From Bin90 sp965214635 (GTDB taxonomy: Bacteria; Chloroflexota; Dehalococcoidia; Lucifugimonadales; JADFKI01): a stretch of 64,000 nucleotides of DNA. A model generated the notes under the pieces. It did no database searches, had not been told where the DNA came from, and worked only from the letters and a program-made list of their open reading frames with translations. Below are positions 18,395 through 27,597 of the stretch, piece after piece; within the stretch, counting starts at the first letter, position 1, and every line of letters starts with the position of its first letter. The translations under genes were made by a program, and so were the position numbers. Location of the stretch: contig OZ243964.1 in assembly GCA_965214635.1 (NCBI GenBank), positions 1,612,001 through 1,676,000 of the forward strand. The letters run 5' to 3'.

Positions 18395-19594
18395 ATGAAC
18401 ATAGAACTTCGCACCGTTCCTGAGAACGAATACGCTCAGTTTGTGAGGACAATGGCGCTCGGCTTCGGCGACACGCTCACGGACGATATGCTGCCCGTGT
18501 TTGAGCGCTCGATGGCACACGCAAATGTGCTCGCCGCATATCACGGGGCAGGCATCGTCGGCACATGCATGACATACCCGCTTGCGATGAATGTGCCGGA
18601 GCGGCTGTCCGTCCCCGTTGCCGTGGTGTCGGATGTAACCGTGTTGCCCACGCATCGGCGGCGCGGCATCCTAACCCGTATGATGCGCCAAATGCTCTGC
18701 GATGCACACGAGCGCGGGCTGCCGGTCGCAGCGCTAGGCGCATCCGAGAGCATCATCTACGGGCGCTTTGGATATGGCATCGCCGCCAACAAAGAGCACT
18801 GGCACATAGACCGCCACCACACCACCTTCGCCAATGTGCCAAACTCGACAGGCAGCCTGCGGTTCATCAGCAAAAATGATGCGGCGAACCTGCTTCCGGC
18901 GGTCGCCGTTCGCGCCTGTGCTGACCTGCCCGGCTTCGTCGCCGTGCTCCCCGAACACTGGGAAGCGTTTCTGTCTGACTTCGAGAGCAGAAGGGGCGAC
19001 GCAGGCCCGATGCAGTTCGTGGTATATGAGGATGGCGGCAGCATCGACGGCTATGTCATCTACCGGCTGCGCGGCAGAACGGTGCTCGTGCAAGACCTGA
19101 TGGCGATAACCGCCCCAGCACACGCTGCGCTCTGGTCGTTCTGCTTCGGCATAGACCTGCGAACCGCAATTGAGGCTGTCAGCCGTCCCACAGACGACCC
19201 ATTGCCGTGGATGCTCGCCGATCCGCGCCGCTTGGAGCGCAGCCCGCGAGACGGCATGTGGCTGCGCGTCGTGGATGTGCGTAAGGCGCTAGAGGCGCGC
19301 CGCTACGCCGTTCAAGGGCGCATCGTCCTGGACATTCGGGACGACTTTTGTGAATGGAACGCCGGTCGCTACGCCCTAGAAGGCGGCGCTGACGGTGCGC
19401 GCTGCACCCCGACTGCTGAAGCCGCCGACCTGACGCTATCCGCTGCCGACCTAGCCGCCGCATATCTAGGTGGCGTGCCGTTCACCACGCTGGCGCGCGC
19501 ATCCCGCATTGACGCCGCAAACGATGCCGCTCTGCGCCTTGCCGACGCTATGTTCCGCGCCCGTCGCGCCCCATGGTGGCCCCACGAGCTTTAG
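18395..19594 (+). CDS. Eis-like GNAT acetyltransferase with SCP2-type C-terminus
   Basis: 399 aa. The first GNAT domain carries the acetyl-CoA pyrophosphate loop in VSDVTVLPTHRRRGILTRMM (residues 79-98). A second divergent GNAT-like domain spans about 130-290 and the last 100 residues resemble a sterol-carrier-like fold. This three-part build is that of the Eis family, whose members acetylate amino groups of aminoglycosides, peptides or proteins. Cytoplasmic. The substrate cannot be deduced and resistance should not be assumed. Confidence 0.85.
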   Translation: MNIELRTVPENEYAQFVRTMALGFGDTLTDDMLPVFERSMAHANVLAAYHGAGIVGTCMTYPLAMNVPERLSVPVAVVSDVTVLPTHRRRGILTRMMRQMLCDAHERGLPVAALGASESIIYGRFGYGIAANKEHWHIDRHHTTFANVPNSTGSLRFISKNDAANLLPAVAVRACADLPGFVAVLPEHWEAFLSDFESRRGDAGPMQFVVYEDGGSIDGYVIYRLRGRTVLVQDLMAITAPAHAALWSFCFGIDLRTAIEAVSRPTDDPLPWMLADPRRLERSPRDGMWLRVVDVRKALEARRYAVQGRIVLDIRDDFCEWNAGRYALEGGADGARCTPTAEAADLTLSAADLAAAYLGGVPFTTLARASRIDAANDAALRLADAMFRARRAPWWPHEL

Positions 19595-19611
19595 TCCGCT
19601 GGGCTAGGGCG

Positions 19612-20412
19612 CTAGCGGATGCGTTGAACGCCGTCAGGCTGCGTCAGTTCGATGAACAGGTTGCCCAGTGTCTTGCGCTGCATCTCGGTTCGCTCCTTCG
19701 CTATGTCTGTGTATCTTGCGTCTATGTCGCAGCCGGCAAATCTGCGCCCCAGCTGATCTGCTGCCAGCGCGGTCGTGCCGGATCCGAGGAACGGGTCGAC
19801 CACCAGATCGCCGGGATTGCTGTGCTTATCAATCAGCTCGCACATCAGCTTAAGCGGCTTCTGCGTGGGATGGTATCGGTTGCCGTTGTTGGGGATTGCG
19901 TGCTCGTAAATGCCGTTATCGTACTTCCCATGAAAGGTCGGGCAGCCCTTTTTCACGCCCAGCACCGCTATTTCGCGGCTGTTTGTCAGATAGTTTCGCT
20001 TGCTGTTCAGGGGGACGGGGTTCGTCTTCAGCCACTCTATAAAGCGGAGCTGCTTGAAGCCCGCATCCGTCATAGCCTGCGCAAGCGGCGTTATCTTCCA
20101 CAGGTCGTAGAACACAATCATCGTCCCGCCGTTGCGCAGGATGCGGTACCCCCCTTCGCAGAGCGCCTGCAAGTCGATCACGCCATGGTCCCATTCCCCG
20201 AAGTCCATGCTGACAGCGAACCGCTCGACACTCTTCGCCCCTAGTTGCTGAAATCCCGTTTTGCGGCTTATAGTGTATGGTGGGTCGGTCAGCATCAGGT
20301 CAACGCTGCTGCTGTCTAACCGTCCGAGAAAGTCCCGAAAGTCTGCGGTCTCTATGGAGCAGGGCGTTTTTAGCGTGGTCATCGAATCACCCATCGCTTT
20401 CAGGCTTTTCAT
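19612..20412 (-). CDS. Orphan beta-class DNA amino-methyltransferase
   Basis: 266 aa. Catalytic motif IV TDPPY (42-46) precedes the AdoMet-binding motif DPFLGSGTT (206-214), the order of beta-class N6-adenine/N4-cytosine methyltransferases; HPTQKP (181-186) is motif X. DPPY is most often seen in N6-adenine enzymes. No restriction gene is adjacent, so it is probably a solitary enzyme involved in regulation or protection. The start may instead be the ATG at 20382, which has a GGTGA just upstream; the extra ten residues are not conserved-looking. Confidence 0.88.
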   Translation of the reverse strand: MKSLKAMGDSMTTLKTPCSIETADFRDFLGRLDSSSVDLMLTDPPYTISRKTGFQQLGAKSVERFAVSMDFGEWDHGVIDLQALCEGGYRILRNGGTMIVFYDLWKITPLAQAMTDAGFKQLRFIEWLKTNPVPLNSKRNYLTNSREIAVLGVKKGCPTFHGKYDNGIYEHAIPNNGNRYHPTQKPLKLMCELIDKHSNPGDLVVDPFLGSGTTALAADQLGRRFAGCDIDARYTDIAKERTEMQRKTLGNLFIELTQPDGVQRIR

Positions 20413-20579
20413 CAGCGAACAAAGTTTTTAGACAAGTGCTATGTTTACAACTAATGTTCTATCAGCGTAACAGCAATTTATCACATCGTTAACTTCCGAT
20501 GCAACAGTGCCAGCAGGATATGCAAGTGTTTGACGATTGATTTCGGAATATTCGTGAAGTATTTGGGAGGAGCATCACA

Positions 20580-21608
20580 ATGACCTCACTCATCAGCAGC
20601 GTCGTGGGCAGCGGCGCACAAGGCTACACCGGCGATGGCGGCACCGCAACGCTCGCCACGATGGACAACCCCTTCCATGTGGACATAGATCCCACAGGCC
20701 GTTTCCTCTACATCGCCGACTGCTTCAACTACGCCATCCGTAGGTTGGATATGCACACCGGTACGCTGACCACATTCGCAGGGAACGGCAGCGCCGGGCA
20801 CAGCGGCGATGGCGGTGCGGCGACAGAGGCGCAAATAGACGAGATATACGCCATACAGGTTACGCCCAACGGCGATGTCTACATCTTGCAGCGCTTCAAC
20901 CCCGCAGTCCGCAGGATTGACGGCGCAACCGGCGTCATCAGCACGGTGGCGGGCGATGGCACGGTCGGCTATGGCGGCGATGGGGGCGATGCCACCGCAG
21001 CGCAGATGCGCGAACCCAACGACTGCGCTCTGGACGGCAAGGGCGGGCTGCTCATCGCTGATGTGCAAGACCAGCGTATCCGAAGGCTGGACATCGCAAC
21101 CGGCGTCATCACCACATTCGCCGGCACGGGCGAAAAGGCGCACACAGGCGATGGCGGCAGCGCAACCGCCGCAGGCATATTCGGCGCGCGCGCCGTCTGC
21201 GTGGACGGCAGCGGCAACACCTACATATGCGAGCGCGAAGGAAACACCATCCGCCGCATCGACGCGGGCGGCATCATAACCACCGTCGCCGGCACGGGCG
21301 AAAAGGGCTACACGGGCGACGGCGGCCCCGCTGTGAGCTGCACATTCAACGGCCCCAAAGCCATCCGCTGCGATGCGGACGGCGATGTGCTCATCGTGGA
21401 CACCGAGAACCACGCCATCCGCAAGCTGCACGCCGCAACGGGCATCATCACCACCGTCGCGGGCGGCCATGAGGGGCCGGATGGCGACGGTGGCATCGCA
21501 ACGGACGCCGGCCTAGCCCGTCCGCACGGCGTCGTAGCCGGCCCCGACGGCGCTCTGTACATCGCCGACAGCGAGAACCACCGCATACGCAAGGTGGTCA
21601 GCCAGTGA
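20580..21608 (+). CDS. NHL-repeat beta-propeller protein
   Basis: 342 aa built of about six repeats of 50-56 residues, each with the pattern GYTGDGGxA...LYIADxxNxxIRR...ITTxAGTG. This is an NHL-type six-bladed propeller. There is no signal peptide or membrane segment, which is unusual because many such proteins are exported. The ribosome site GGGAGGAG is strong. It stands alone between genes on other strands. Likely a binding or lactonase-like propeller; no catalytic residues recognised. Confidence 0.85.
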   Translation: MTSLISSVVGSGAQGYTGDGGTATLATMDNPFHVDIDPTGRFLYIADCFNYAIRRLDMHTGTLTTFAGNGSAGHSGDGGAATEAQIDEIYAIQVTPNGDVYILQRFNPAVRRIDGATGVISTVAGDGTVGYGGDGGDATAAQMREPNDCALDGKGGLLIADVQDQRIRRLDIATGVITTFAGTGEKAHTGDGGSATAAGIFGARAVCVDGSGNTYICEREGNTIRRIDAGGIITTVAGTGEKGYTGDGGPAVSCTFNGPKAIRCDADGDVLIVDTENHAIRKLHAATGIITTVAGGHEGPDGDGGIATDAGLARPHGVVAGPDGALYIADSENHRIRKVVSQ

Positions 21609-21675
21609 TGGTGTGTAACTCCGGCGGGGTGCGAAAACTGTCATGTATGCAAGGTCGCGCTTGAGGCATAAGCCC

Positions 21676-22800
21676 CTAGTTGACGATGGCTCTCTCAAGT
21701 GCGGCATCGTCGAACTCAAGCCCCAGCCCCGGGCGGTCTGGCAGAGTGATGACGCCGTTCACCGGGATGATAGGCTCGACGAACAGCTCCGCCACCTGCT
21801 CCGCGGGCCCGGTGAATTCCTCCGAGAACTCGTGCGGACGCACGGCGTTCGTAACGGTGCTGTATGCGTGCAGGCTCGCCACCGAGTTCGCCCCCACACT
21901 TGGGCTGTGCGGCATGATGACCTTGTTGTTCGCAACCGCCATCTCATACACCCGCATAATCTCTGACAGCCCGCCCACATTGAGGATGTCCGGCTGCAGG
22001 ATGTCCGGATTGGCGAGGTCCATCAGGTCGCGGAAGCGCCACGCCGAGGTCTCTTGCTCGCCCGTGGATATGGCGCAGTTGAGCGCATCCACGACCTGCC
22101 GCAGCCCGCGCAGGTCATACGGCGGCAGCGGCTCTTCGAAGTGCGCCACGCCTAGCTCTTCCAGCCGCCGCCCCTGCTGTATCGCAGTCGGCACGGAGTA
22201 GCCGTTGTTGGCGTCGAACCCCAGTGGCACATCGTCTGGCAGCCACTCACGACAAGCCCTGTATATCTCGAAGTCCTTCTTCGGGTTGGCGTCTTGTCGA
22301 TAGTCGCGCCAGTCCATCCGAACCTTGAATGCGCGGAAGCCCTTTTCGTAGCCTTCCTGCACCTCTTCGAGCATCTCGCCCGGCGTCTTGCGCCAGCCGT
22401 TGCCGCGGCTCCAGTACAGCGGAATTTCGGTGCGGTGCGCCCCGCCCAGCATGGCGTACACGGGCAGCCCTGCCGCCTTGCCCATGATGTCCCAGCAGCA
22501 GATGTCGATTGCGCCGGCAATCTGCGGAGGCAGGCGCGTCGCCCGCTGCCCCACGCCCAGCGCCAGCATCTCCCAGATTTGGCGGGGCTGGCACGGGTCA
22601 ACCCCGATGAGCAGCGGCTTTATCGTGCTCTCCAAGTGCGCCCTGAACACCTCAAGTCCGCGCGAACCCTCGGCGATGCCCGTTATCCCTTCGTCCGTAT
22701 AGACGCGCACGATGAGCCGTCCACCTGCGTCAGTAAACGCCTTCCCATCTTCCGCAACGAAGCTTCGGAGTTGGTTCACCTTGATGTCCGTGATTTTCAT
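21676..22800 (-). CDS. Mandelate racemase/muconate-lactonizing family enzyme
   Basis: 374 aa. The barrel shows KVRMDW (KxR-type base), DANNGY (metal Asp), FEEPLPP (metal Glu), STGEQE (metal Glu) and KVIMPHS (acid/base His), giving a Lys and His pair as in mandelate racemase and related acid-sugar dehydratases. The start is set at 22800 since the GAGGTGG ribosome site lies between it and an earlier ATG at 22818. It differs from the other enolase-superfamily enzyme at 17.2 kb in having the Lys base, so the two are not duplicates. Confidence 0.85.
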   Translation of the reverse strand: MKITDIKVNQLRSFVAEDGKAFTDAGGRLIVRVYTDEGITGIAEGSRGLEVFRAHLESTIKPLLIGVDPCQPRQIWEMLALGVGQRATRLPPQIAGAIDICCWDIMGKAAGLPVYAMLGGAHRTEIPLYWSRGNGWRKTPGEMLEEVQEGYEKGFRAFKVRMDWRDYRQDANPKKDFEIYRACREWLPDDVPLGFDANNGYSVPTAIQQGRRLEELGVAHFEEPLPPYDLRGLRQVVDALNCAISTGEQETSAWRFRDLMDLANPDILQPDILNVGGLSEIMRVYEMAVANNKVIMPHSPSVGANSVASLHAYSTVTNAVRPHEFSEEFTGPAEQVAELFVEPIIPVNGVITLPDRPGLGLEFDDAALERAIVN

Positions 22801-23083
22801 TTGCCACCTCGCATTCACACTATGTTTGCTAGTCCCGAGTTTCAGTATCTATACATTATGCCTATTTGTGCTCTCATTCAATGCCCAGAGCCAAAGCCCC
22901 GCGCCGCTGCTGCCAAGTATGACTTGACCTGTGCGCCGATTCAGCCGTAAAATAGGAAGTTGCACCCATCCTAAACATCTTGGAACATCTAGGGCAGCCC
23001 GGCGGGCGAGCCAAACATTCCACGATGTCCCGGATGCGTTGGATATGCCGAACATATTGGACAAGAAATTAGCAGGAAAGTCA

Positions 23084-23404
23084 ATGTACGCAATAGTGAA
23101 CACGGGCGGCAAGCAGTATCGCGTGGCTCCGGGCGACACCCTGCGGGTGGAGTATCTGCCGGCTGACGAGGGCGACCTCGTGGAGATAGAGGATGTGCGC
23201 ATGCTGTCCGACGATGATGGCAATGTAACCATCGGTGCTCCGGCTGTAGCGGGCGCAAAGGTTACGGCAGAGGTCGTGGCGCAGGGGCGTGGCAAGAAGA
23301 TAATCGTCTTCAAGTATAAGGCAAAGACGCGCTACCGCCGCAAGAACGGCCATCGCCAAAACTATACCGAGCTGCGCGTAACCGACATATCGTATAACAA
23401 CTAG
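23084..23404 (+). CDS. rplU: 50S ribosomal protein L21
   Basis: 106 aa beginning MYAIVNTGGKQYRV, the family signature, and containing KYKAKTRYRRKNGHRQ near the C-terminus, the rRNA-binding motif. The start is at 23084 with AGGAAAG upstream; a longer frame from 22931 has no support. L21 binds 23S rRNA in the large subunit. It is followed by rpmA at 33 nt, the conserved rplU-rpmA arrangement. Confidence 0.97.
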   Translation: MYAIVNTGGKQYRVAPGDTLRVEYLPADEGDLVEIEDVRMLSDDDGNVTIGAPAVAGAKVTAEVVAQGRGKKIIVFKYKAKTRYRRKNGHRQNYTELRVTDISYNN

Positions 23405-23437
23405 CGCTAACACAGCGGCTAATCGGGAGGCAATATC

Positions 23438-23695
23438 ATGGCACACAAGAAGGGCGGAGGCAGCACTCGCAACGGGCGCGACAGCAACGCCAAACGACTC
23501 GGCGTCAAGGCTTACGATACGGAGTTCGTAACCGCAGGCTCCATCATCGTGCGGCAGCGCGGCACGCGCATACACCCCGGCAACAATGTCGGCGTGGGCA
23601 AGGATCACACCCTGTTCGCCCTCATCGACGGCAAAGTCAAGTTCGAGCACAAGACCCGCGACAAGAAGCGCGCCAGCGTGTACGCCGACGCATAG
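23438..23695 (+). CDS. rpmA: 50S ribosomal protein L27
   Basis: 85 aa starting MAHKKGGGSTRNGRDSN, the flexible N-terminal tail that reaches the peptidyl-transferase centre. There is no N-terminal prepeptide of the Firmicutes type, since the protein starts directly at MAHKK. GGGAGG ribosome site. Co-transcribed with rplU. Confidence 0.97.
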   Translation: MAHKKGGGSTRNGRDSNAKRLGVKAYDTEFVTAGSIIVRQRGTRIHPGNNVGVGKDHTLFALIDGKVKFEHKTRDKKRASVYADA

Positions 23696-23845
23696 GCGTC
23701 ATCTCCCCGTCAGGCTGCACACAGCCGCCGCCCGTATGTCGATAGCGGCGCACAAGGGCATCGGGCTAGGCATAGCGCTCCCACGCAGCGATGGGGCGCA
23801 CAAGCCGCTCGCAATGGGCGGGAACACAGGACATTAGGACAGAAC

Positions 23846-24046
23846 ATGAAAGCAGGAATACATCCCCGATACTATCCCGAAGCGGTGGCGATATGCTCAT
23901 GCGGCGCAACCTACACCACCGGCTCGACCAAGCCCGAGCTTCGCGTGGAGATATGCAACCAGTGCCACCCGTTCTTCACCGGCGAGCAGCGCATCATAGA
24001 CACCGAGGGGCGCGTGGAACGGCTCAAGCGCCGCTTCGGCCTCTAA
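23846..24046 (+). CDS. rpmE: 50S ribosomal protein L31, zinc-binding form
   Basis: 66 aa with Cys17, Cys19, Cys37 and Cys40 (CSC and CNQC), so it is the zinc-binding C+ type. It starts MKAGIHPRYYPEA and ends in basic RRFGL. It lies 150 nt after rpmA on the same strand and before the DUF1385 gene, a neighbour also seen in other bacteria. Confidence 0.96.
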   Translation: MKAGIHPRYYPEAVAICSCGATYTTGSTKPELRVEICNQCHPFFTGEQRIIDTEGRVERLKRRFGL

Positions 24047-24295
24047 TCGCACGCCGTGAACTCTGGCAGCACATCACGGGGGTGGGCGCAGGCGCTCATC
24101 CCTGCTTTTGTGATTGTTGGGTTTTACCCAATCCCCTATTTGAGGATGGGCGAACACACTTCCCAATATAAGCAAGATGAGACAAGGCTAGGGCGGGACG
24201 CAGGTGATGCGTCATTTCCGATGGACGAAAACCATATGCCTCGCCTTCTTATAGACACCAATTACAGCCAAGAGCAGTCTTGAGAGCAAGAACTT

Positions 24296-25183
24296 GTGAG
24301 CACACAGCAGACGCCCCTATACGGCGGGCAGGCGGTCATTGAGGGAGTGATGATTCGCGGGCAGCACAGCGTCGCCGTCGCTGTGCGCCGCCCCGACGGC
24401 AGCGTCGCCGAGCAGTGCTGGCCGCTCACATCTGCGTTCACAGGCAGGCCCCGTCGCATTCCCCTAGTGCGCGGCGTCATCGCAATGGCGGAGACGCTCA
24501 CGCTCGGCATGCGCGCCCTCACATATTCCGCCAATGTCGCTGCCGAAGCCGAGGGCGAAGAGATAGGCAAAGGCTCTATGGCGGGGATGATACTCATATC
24601 GCTCACGCTCGCCATCGGCTTGTTCTTCGTGGTGCCGGTGCTGGCAAGCGACCGATTGGAAGGGCTGCTAGGCTCTAGCCTCGCCGCCAACATCGCTGAA
24701 GGCGCAATCCGCTTGGCGCTGTTCGTAGGCTACATCGCGCTAATCGGCAGGATGCGCGACATCCGCCGCGTGTTTATGTATCACGGGGCGGAGCACATGA
24801 CCGTCCACGCACAAGAGCGCGGCGACCCGTTGCAAATCGACAGCATCCGCAAGTATCCCACGGCGCACCCCCGCTGCGGCACGGCGTTCCTGCTCGTGGT
24901 GATGGTGGTGGCGATAGTGGCGTTCATATTCGTGGGCAGAGAGCCGTTTTGGTGGCTCATCGCCTCGCGCATCGTGCTCGTGCCGCTCATCGCAGCGGTC
25001 AGCTACGAAGTCATCCGCTTCAGCGGGCGGCATGCGTCCAACCCGCTTGTGGCGCTCATAACCGCACCGAGCCTTGCGCTGCAAGCGCTAACCACGCGCC
25101 AGCCCGACGATGACCAGATAGAGATTGCCATCGCCGCGATGCGCCAAGCGCAAGAGGCGGACAAGACTACCGCGGCGGTTTAG
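24296..25183 (+). CDS. DUF1385 membrane protein
   Basis: 295 aa. It opens with YGGQAVIEGVMIRG, the DUF1385 signature, and has about five membrane helices (95-115, 130-150, 198-218, 225-245, 260-280) with the conserved YHGAEHMTVHA and HPRCGTAFL motifs between them, both with potential metal-binding His/Cys. Biochemical role unknown. The start codon is GTG. It is convergent with hisIE, whose stop overlaps this one by 4 nt. Confidence 0.88.
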   Translation: MSTQQTPLYGGQAVIEGVMIRGQHSVAVAVRRPDGSVAEQCWPLTSAFTGRPRRIPLVRGVIAMAETLTLGMRALTYSANVAAEAEGEEIGKGSMAGMILISLTLAIGLFFVVPVLASDRLEGLLGSSLAANIAEGAIRLALFVGYIALIGRMRDIRRVFMYHGAEHMTVHAQERGDPLQIDSIRKYPTAHPRCGTAFLLVVMVVAIVAFIFVGREPFWWLIASRIVLVPLIAAVSYEVIRFSGRHASNPLVALITAPSLALQALTTRQPDDDQIEIAIAAMRQAQEADKTTAAV

Positions 25184-25800
25184 CCCCCGCGCTCCCGCAG
25201 CGCCTGCCACACATCCTCAGGGCGTCCACCCAGCGCTGACAACAACACGAGTGCGTGATACAGCATATCTGCCGTCTCCTCGACGAGCTGTTGGCGGTCG
25301 CCCTTGACGCCTGCGATGGCAGCTTCGCCCGCCTCCTCGATGATCTTCTGCGCTATCCGCTCGGCGCCACCCTCGAACAGCGTCGCGGTGTAGCTGCCCT
25401 GCGGCATCTCGCGCTTGCGATCCTGTATCGTGGCGAAAAGGTCTTCGAGAACGCCCGGCCCCTTTTCTTCACGATAGAAATCGGGGAACTCGTCAATGGG
25501 CGTGAAGAAGCAGGTCGGCTCGCCCGTGTGGCAGATGGGGCCGTCCGGGGACACCTGCAAGATGAGGGTATCGCCATCGCAGTCCACCGCCGCCGACTTG
25601 ACGCGCATATAGTTACCGGACACTTCGCCCTTGTGCCACAAGTCAGAGCGGCTGCGGCTGAAGAACCACACCTCGCCGCCCTCTAGCGTGCGCTTGAGCG
25701 AGCCGGGGTTCATGTAGCCCAGCATCAGCACCTCGCCCGTGTCCACATGCTGTGCGATTGCGGGAACAAGCCCGTTGCCGTCCAACTTCACTTCTGCCAT
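25180..25800 (-). CDS. hisIE: Bifunctional phosphoribosyl-AMP cyclohydrolase / phosphoribosyl-ATP pyrophosphatase
   Basis: 206 aa. HisI domain 1-110 with the metal-binding DCDGDTLIL and the cysteines of ICHTGEPTC; HisE domain about 115-200 with EEAGEA and EETADMLYH, the helical pyrophosphohydrolase motifs. It carries out histidine synthesis steps 2 and 3. Last gene of the hisH-hisA-hisF-hisIE set, 73 nt behind hisF. Confidence 0.95.
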   Translation of the reverse strand: MAEVKLDGNGLVPAIAQHVDTGEVLMLGYMNPGSLKRTLEGGEVWFFSRSRSDLWHKGEVSGNYMRVKSAAVDCDGDTLILQVSPDGPICHTGEPTCFFTPIDEFPDFYREEKGPGVLEDLFATIQDRKREMPQGSYTATLFEGGAERIAQKIIEEAGEAAIAGVKGDRQQLVEETADMLYHALVLLSALGGRPEDVWQALRERGG

Positions 25801-25873
25801 ATGTTGCCACCTGTTTTTGCATCTAGTTGCTGCCAGTTATCGGTTGTCAGTTTCTCACCCGCTCCCCAATCTC

Positions 25874-26737
25874 TTAATGTGGGGGAGGCAAGGATGTGTG
25901 TGGCGCTGCCGGGCGGATTGGGACGCCGCGCTCCGCAAGATACCGCTTCACCTCCGGGATGGGGTGTGTGCCGTAGTGGAATATGCTCGCAGCGAGCACA
26001 GCGTCGGCTTTGCCCTGCGCCAGCGCATCGTGCAGGTGCGACGGCTCGCCCGCGCCCCCGCTTGCGATGAGCGGCACGGTAGCCCGCTCCGATATGGCGC
26101 GCAGCAGTTGCAGGTCGTACCCGGTCAGCTGCCCGTCGGTGTCCATGCTGGTTACGAGCAGTTCGCCTGCGCCCAGTTCCGCAGCGTGTGCAGCCCACTT
26201 CACGGCGTCGAGTCCGGTCGGCGTCCGTCCGCCGTGCACATACACCTGCCACCCCGATGTTTCGTCCAGCGCCAAGCATGGGTCAGCCGCTGCGTCCGAT
26301 GTGGCGGCGACGATGCTTGCGCGCTCAGCGTGGGTAACGCGCTTGGCGTCTATGGCGACCACGATGCACTGTGCGCCGAAGAACGCCGACGCCTCTGCGA
26401 TGAGCGAAGGGTTGCCGACCGCCGCCGTGTTCAGCGATACCTTGTCTGCGCCCGCCTCCAGCATCCGCCGTATGTCGCCCACATTGCGAATGCCGCCGCC
26501 CACTGTCAGCGGTATGAACACCTGCTCGGACACCTGCTGCACCACATGCACCAAGATGTCCCTGTTGTCCGAGCTTGCCGTGATGTCCAAGAACACCAGC
26601 TCGTCCGCCCCCTGTGCGTCGTAGAAGCGGGCAAGCTCCGCAGGGTCTCCGGCGTCGCGTATGTTCACGAAGCTGACGCCCTTGACGACCCGTCCCTTAT
26701 CAATATCAAGACAAGGAATTATCCGCCGCGTAAGCAT
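25874..26737 (-). CDS. hisF: Imidazole glycerol phosphate synthase subunit HisF
   Basis: 287 aa, longer than the usual 250-260. Catalytic Asp in PCLDIDKGRVVKG and the second in VVAIDAKR are present, with GGGI and ASGG phosphate loops. The extra length comes from a segment of about 22 residues after AIDAKR (alanine-rich, RASIVAATSDAAAD) and a proline-rich tail. It makes IGP and AICAR with ammonia from HisH. It is separated from hisA by 119 nt containing a dispersed repeat. Confidence 0.95.
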   Translation of the reverse strand: MLTRRIIPCLDIDKGRVVKGVSFVNIRDAGDPAELARFYDAQGADELVFLDITASSDNRDILVHVVQQVSEQVFIPLTVGGGIRNVGDIRRMLEAGADKVSLNTAAVGNPSLIAEASAFFGAQCIVVAIDAKRVTHAERASIVAATSDAAADPCLALDETSGWQVYVHGGRTPTGLDAVKWAAHAAELGAGELLVTSMDTDGQLTGYDLQLLRAISERATVPLIASGGAGEPSHLHDALAQGKADAVLAASIFHYGTHPIPEVKRYLAERGVPIRPAAPHTSLPPPH

Positions 26738-26856
26738 TTTTTGTCCTACATGTGCTAGGTTGTGGGGAGGTTAAGGTGGGAAATGCTCATCATCAAGCAC
26801 CGTTGCCCAAATCCGATTAACCCCCGAGAAAGTTGCCGATTATTGGTCGTCAGTCA

Positions 26857-27597
26857 TCATTGGGATAAGCAAGCCTGTCCCCGCTCTACTACCCTGACGG
26901 CTTGGCGCAGGTCAATATCGCCTGTGTATATCGCCCGCCCCACGATAGCCGCCTCTACGCCGAGCGCCGCAAGCCGTTGCAGGTGCGCCAAGCGCGCGAT
27001 GCCGCCCGCCGCAAGCAGGCGCACACCGCCCTGCCGCACGAGTGCTTGGATGCCGTCGAAGTTCGGTTCGGTCAGCGTGCCGTCCCGCGATATGTCGGTG
27101 TACAGGATGCGCTTGACGCCCATTTGCGCCATGTCGGCGACCAGTTCGGCTGCGAGTGTGCCGCTGCTCTGCGTCCAGCCTCGCAGCGCGACGCGTCCGT
27201 CTTTGGCGTCCACGCTGACGATGACGCGCTTTGCACCGAACCGACACAGCAGCGTCCGCACCAGTTCGGCATTCTCCACGGCGGCCGTGCCGAGCATTAC
27301 CCGCTCCACGCCGGCGTCTATCGCGGTCTGCGCTGCATCGGCGCTGCGAATGCCGCCGCCAAGGTGCACCGGCACGCCTGCGGTGGCAGCGATGCGCCGC
27401 ACGGCGTCCAAGTTTGCAGAGCTGCCCGCGCGCGCGCCGTCCAAGTCCACGATGTGCAGCCGCTGAGCGCCCATATCCACCCAGCGCAGCGCCGTTTCCA
27501 ACGGGTCGTCTGAGTACACCGTCTCTTGCGCATAGTCGCCCTGATACAGGCGCACGCACTTGCCGCCTCGCAGATCTATCGCTGGGATTACTTGCAT
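26857..27597 (-). CDS. hisA: Phosphoribosylformimino-AICAR ribotide isomerase HisA
   Basis: 246 aa from MQVIPAIDLRGGKCVRLYQG. Catalytic Asp8 (AIDLRGG) and the second Asp in YTDISRDGTL are present, and HLGGGIRS and AAGGI form the phosphate sites. The start at 27597 overlaps the end of hisH by 10 nt; longer in-frame extensions read hisH in the wrong frame. Confidence 0.95.
   Translation of the reverse strand: MQVIPAIDLRGGKCVRLYQGDYAQETVYSDDPLETALRWVDMGAQRLHIVDLDGARAGSSANLDAVRRIAATAGVPVHLGGGIRSADAAQTAIDAGVERVMLGTAAVENAELVRTLLCRFGAKRVIVSVDAKDGRVALRGWTQSSGTLAAELVADMAQMGVKRILYTDISRDGTLTEPNFDGIQALVRQGGVRLLAAGGIARLAHLQRLAALGVEAAIVGRAIYTGDIDLRQAVRVVERGQACLSQ

Noticed and set aside
20586..21608. Repetitive DNA at the NHL gene considered as a CRISPR or tandem repeat array
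   Set aside because: The periodicity is that of protein beta-propeller repeats, not of identical DNA repeats with spacers.
22931..23083. Extended N-terminus of ribosomal protein L21
   Set aside because: L21 begins MYAIVNTGGKQYRV with its own ribosome site; the upstream residues are not family-like.
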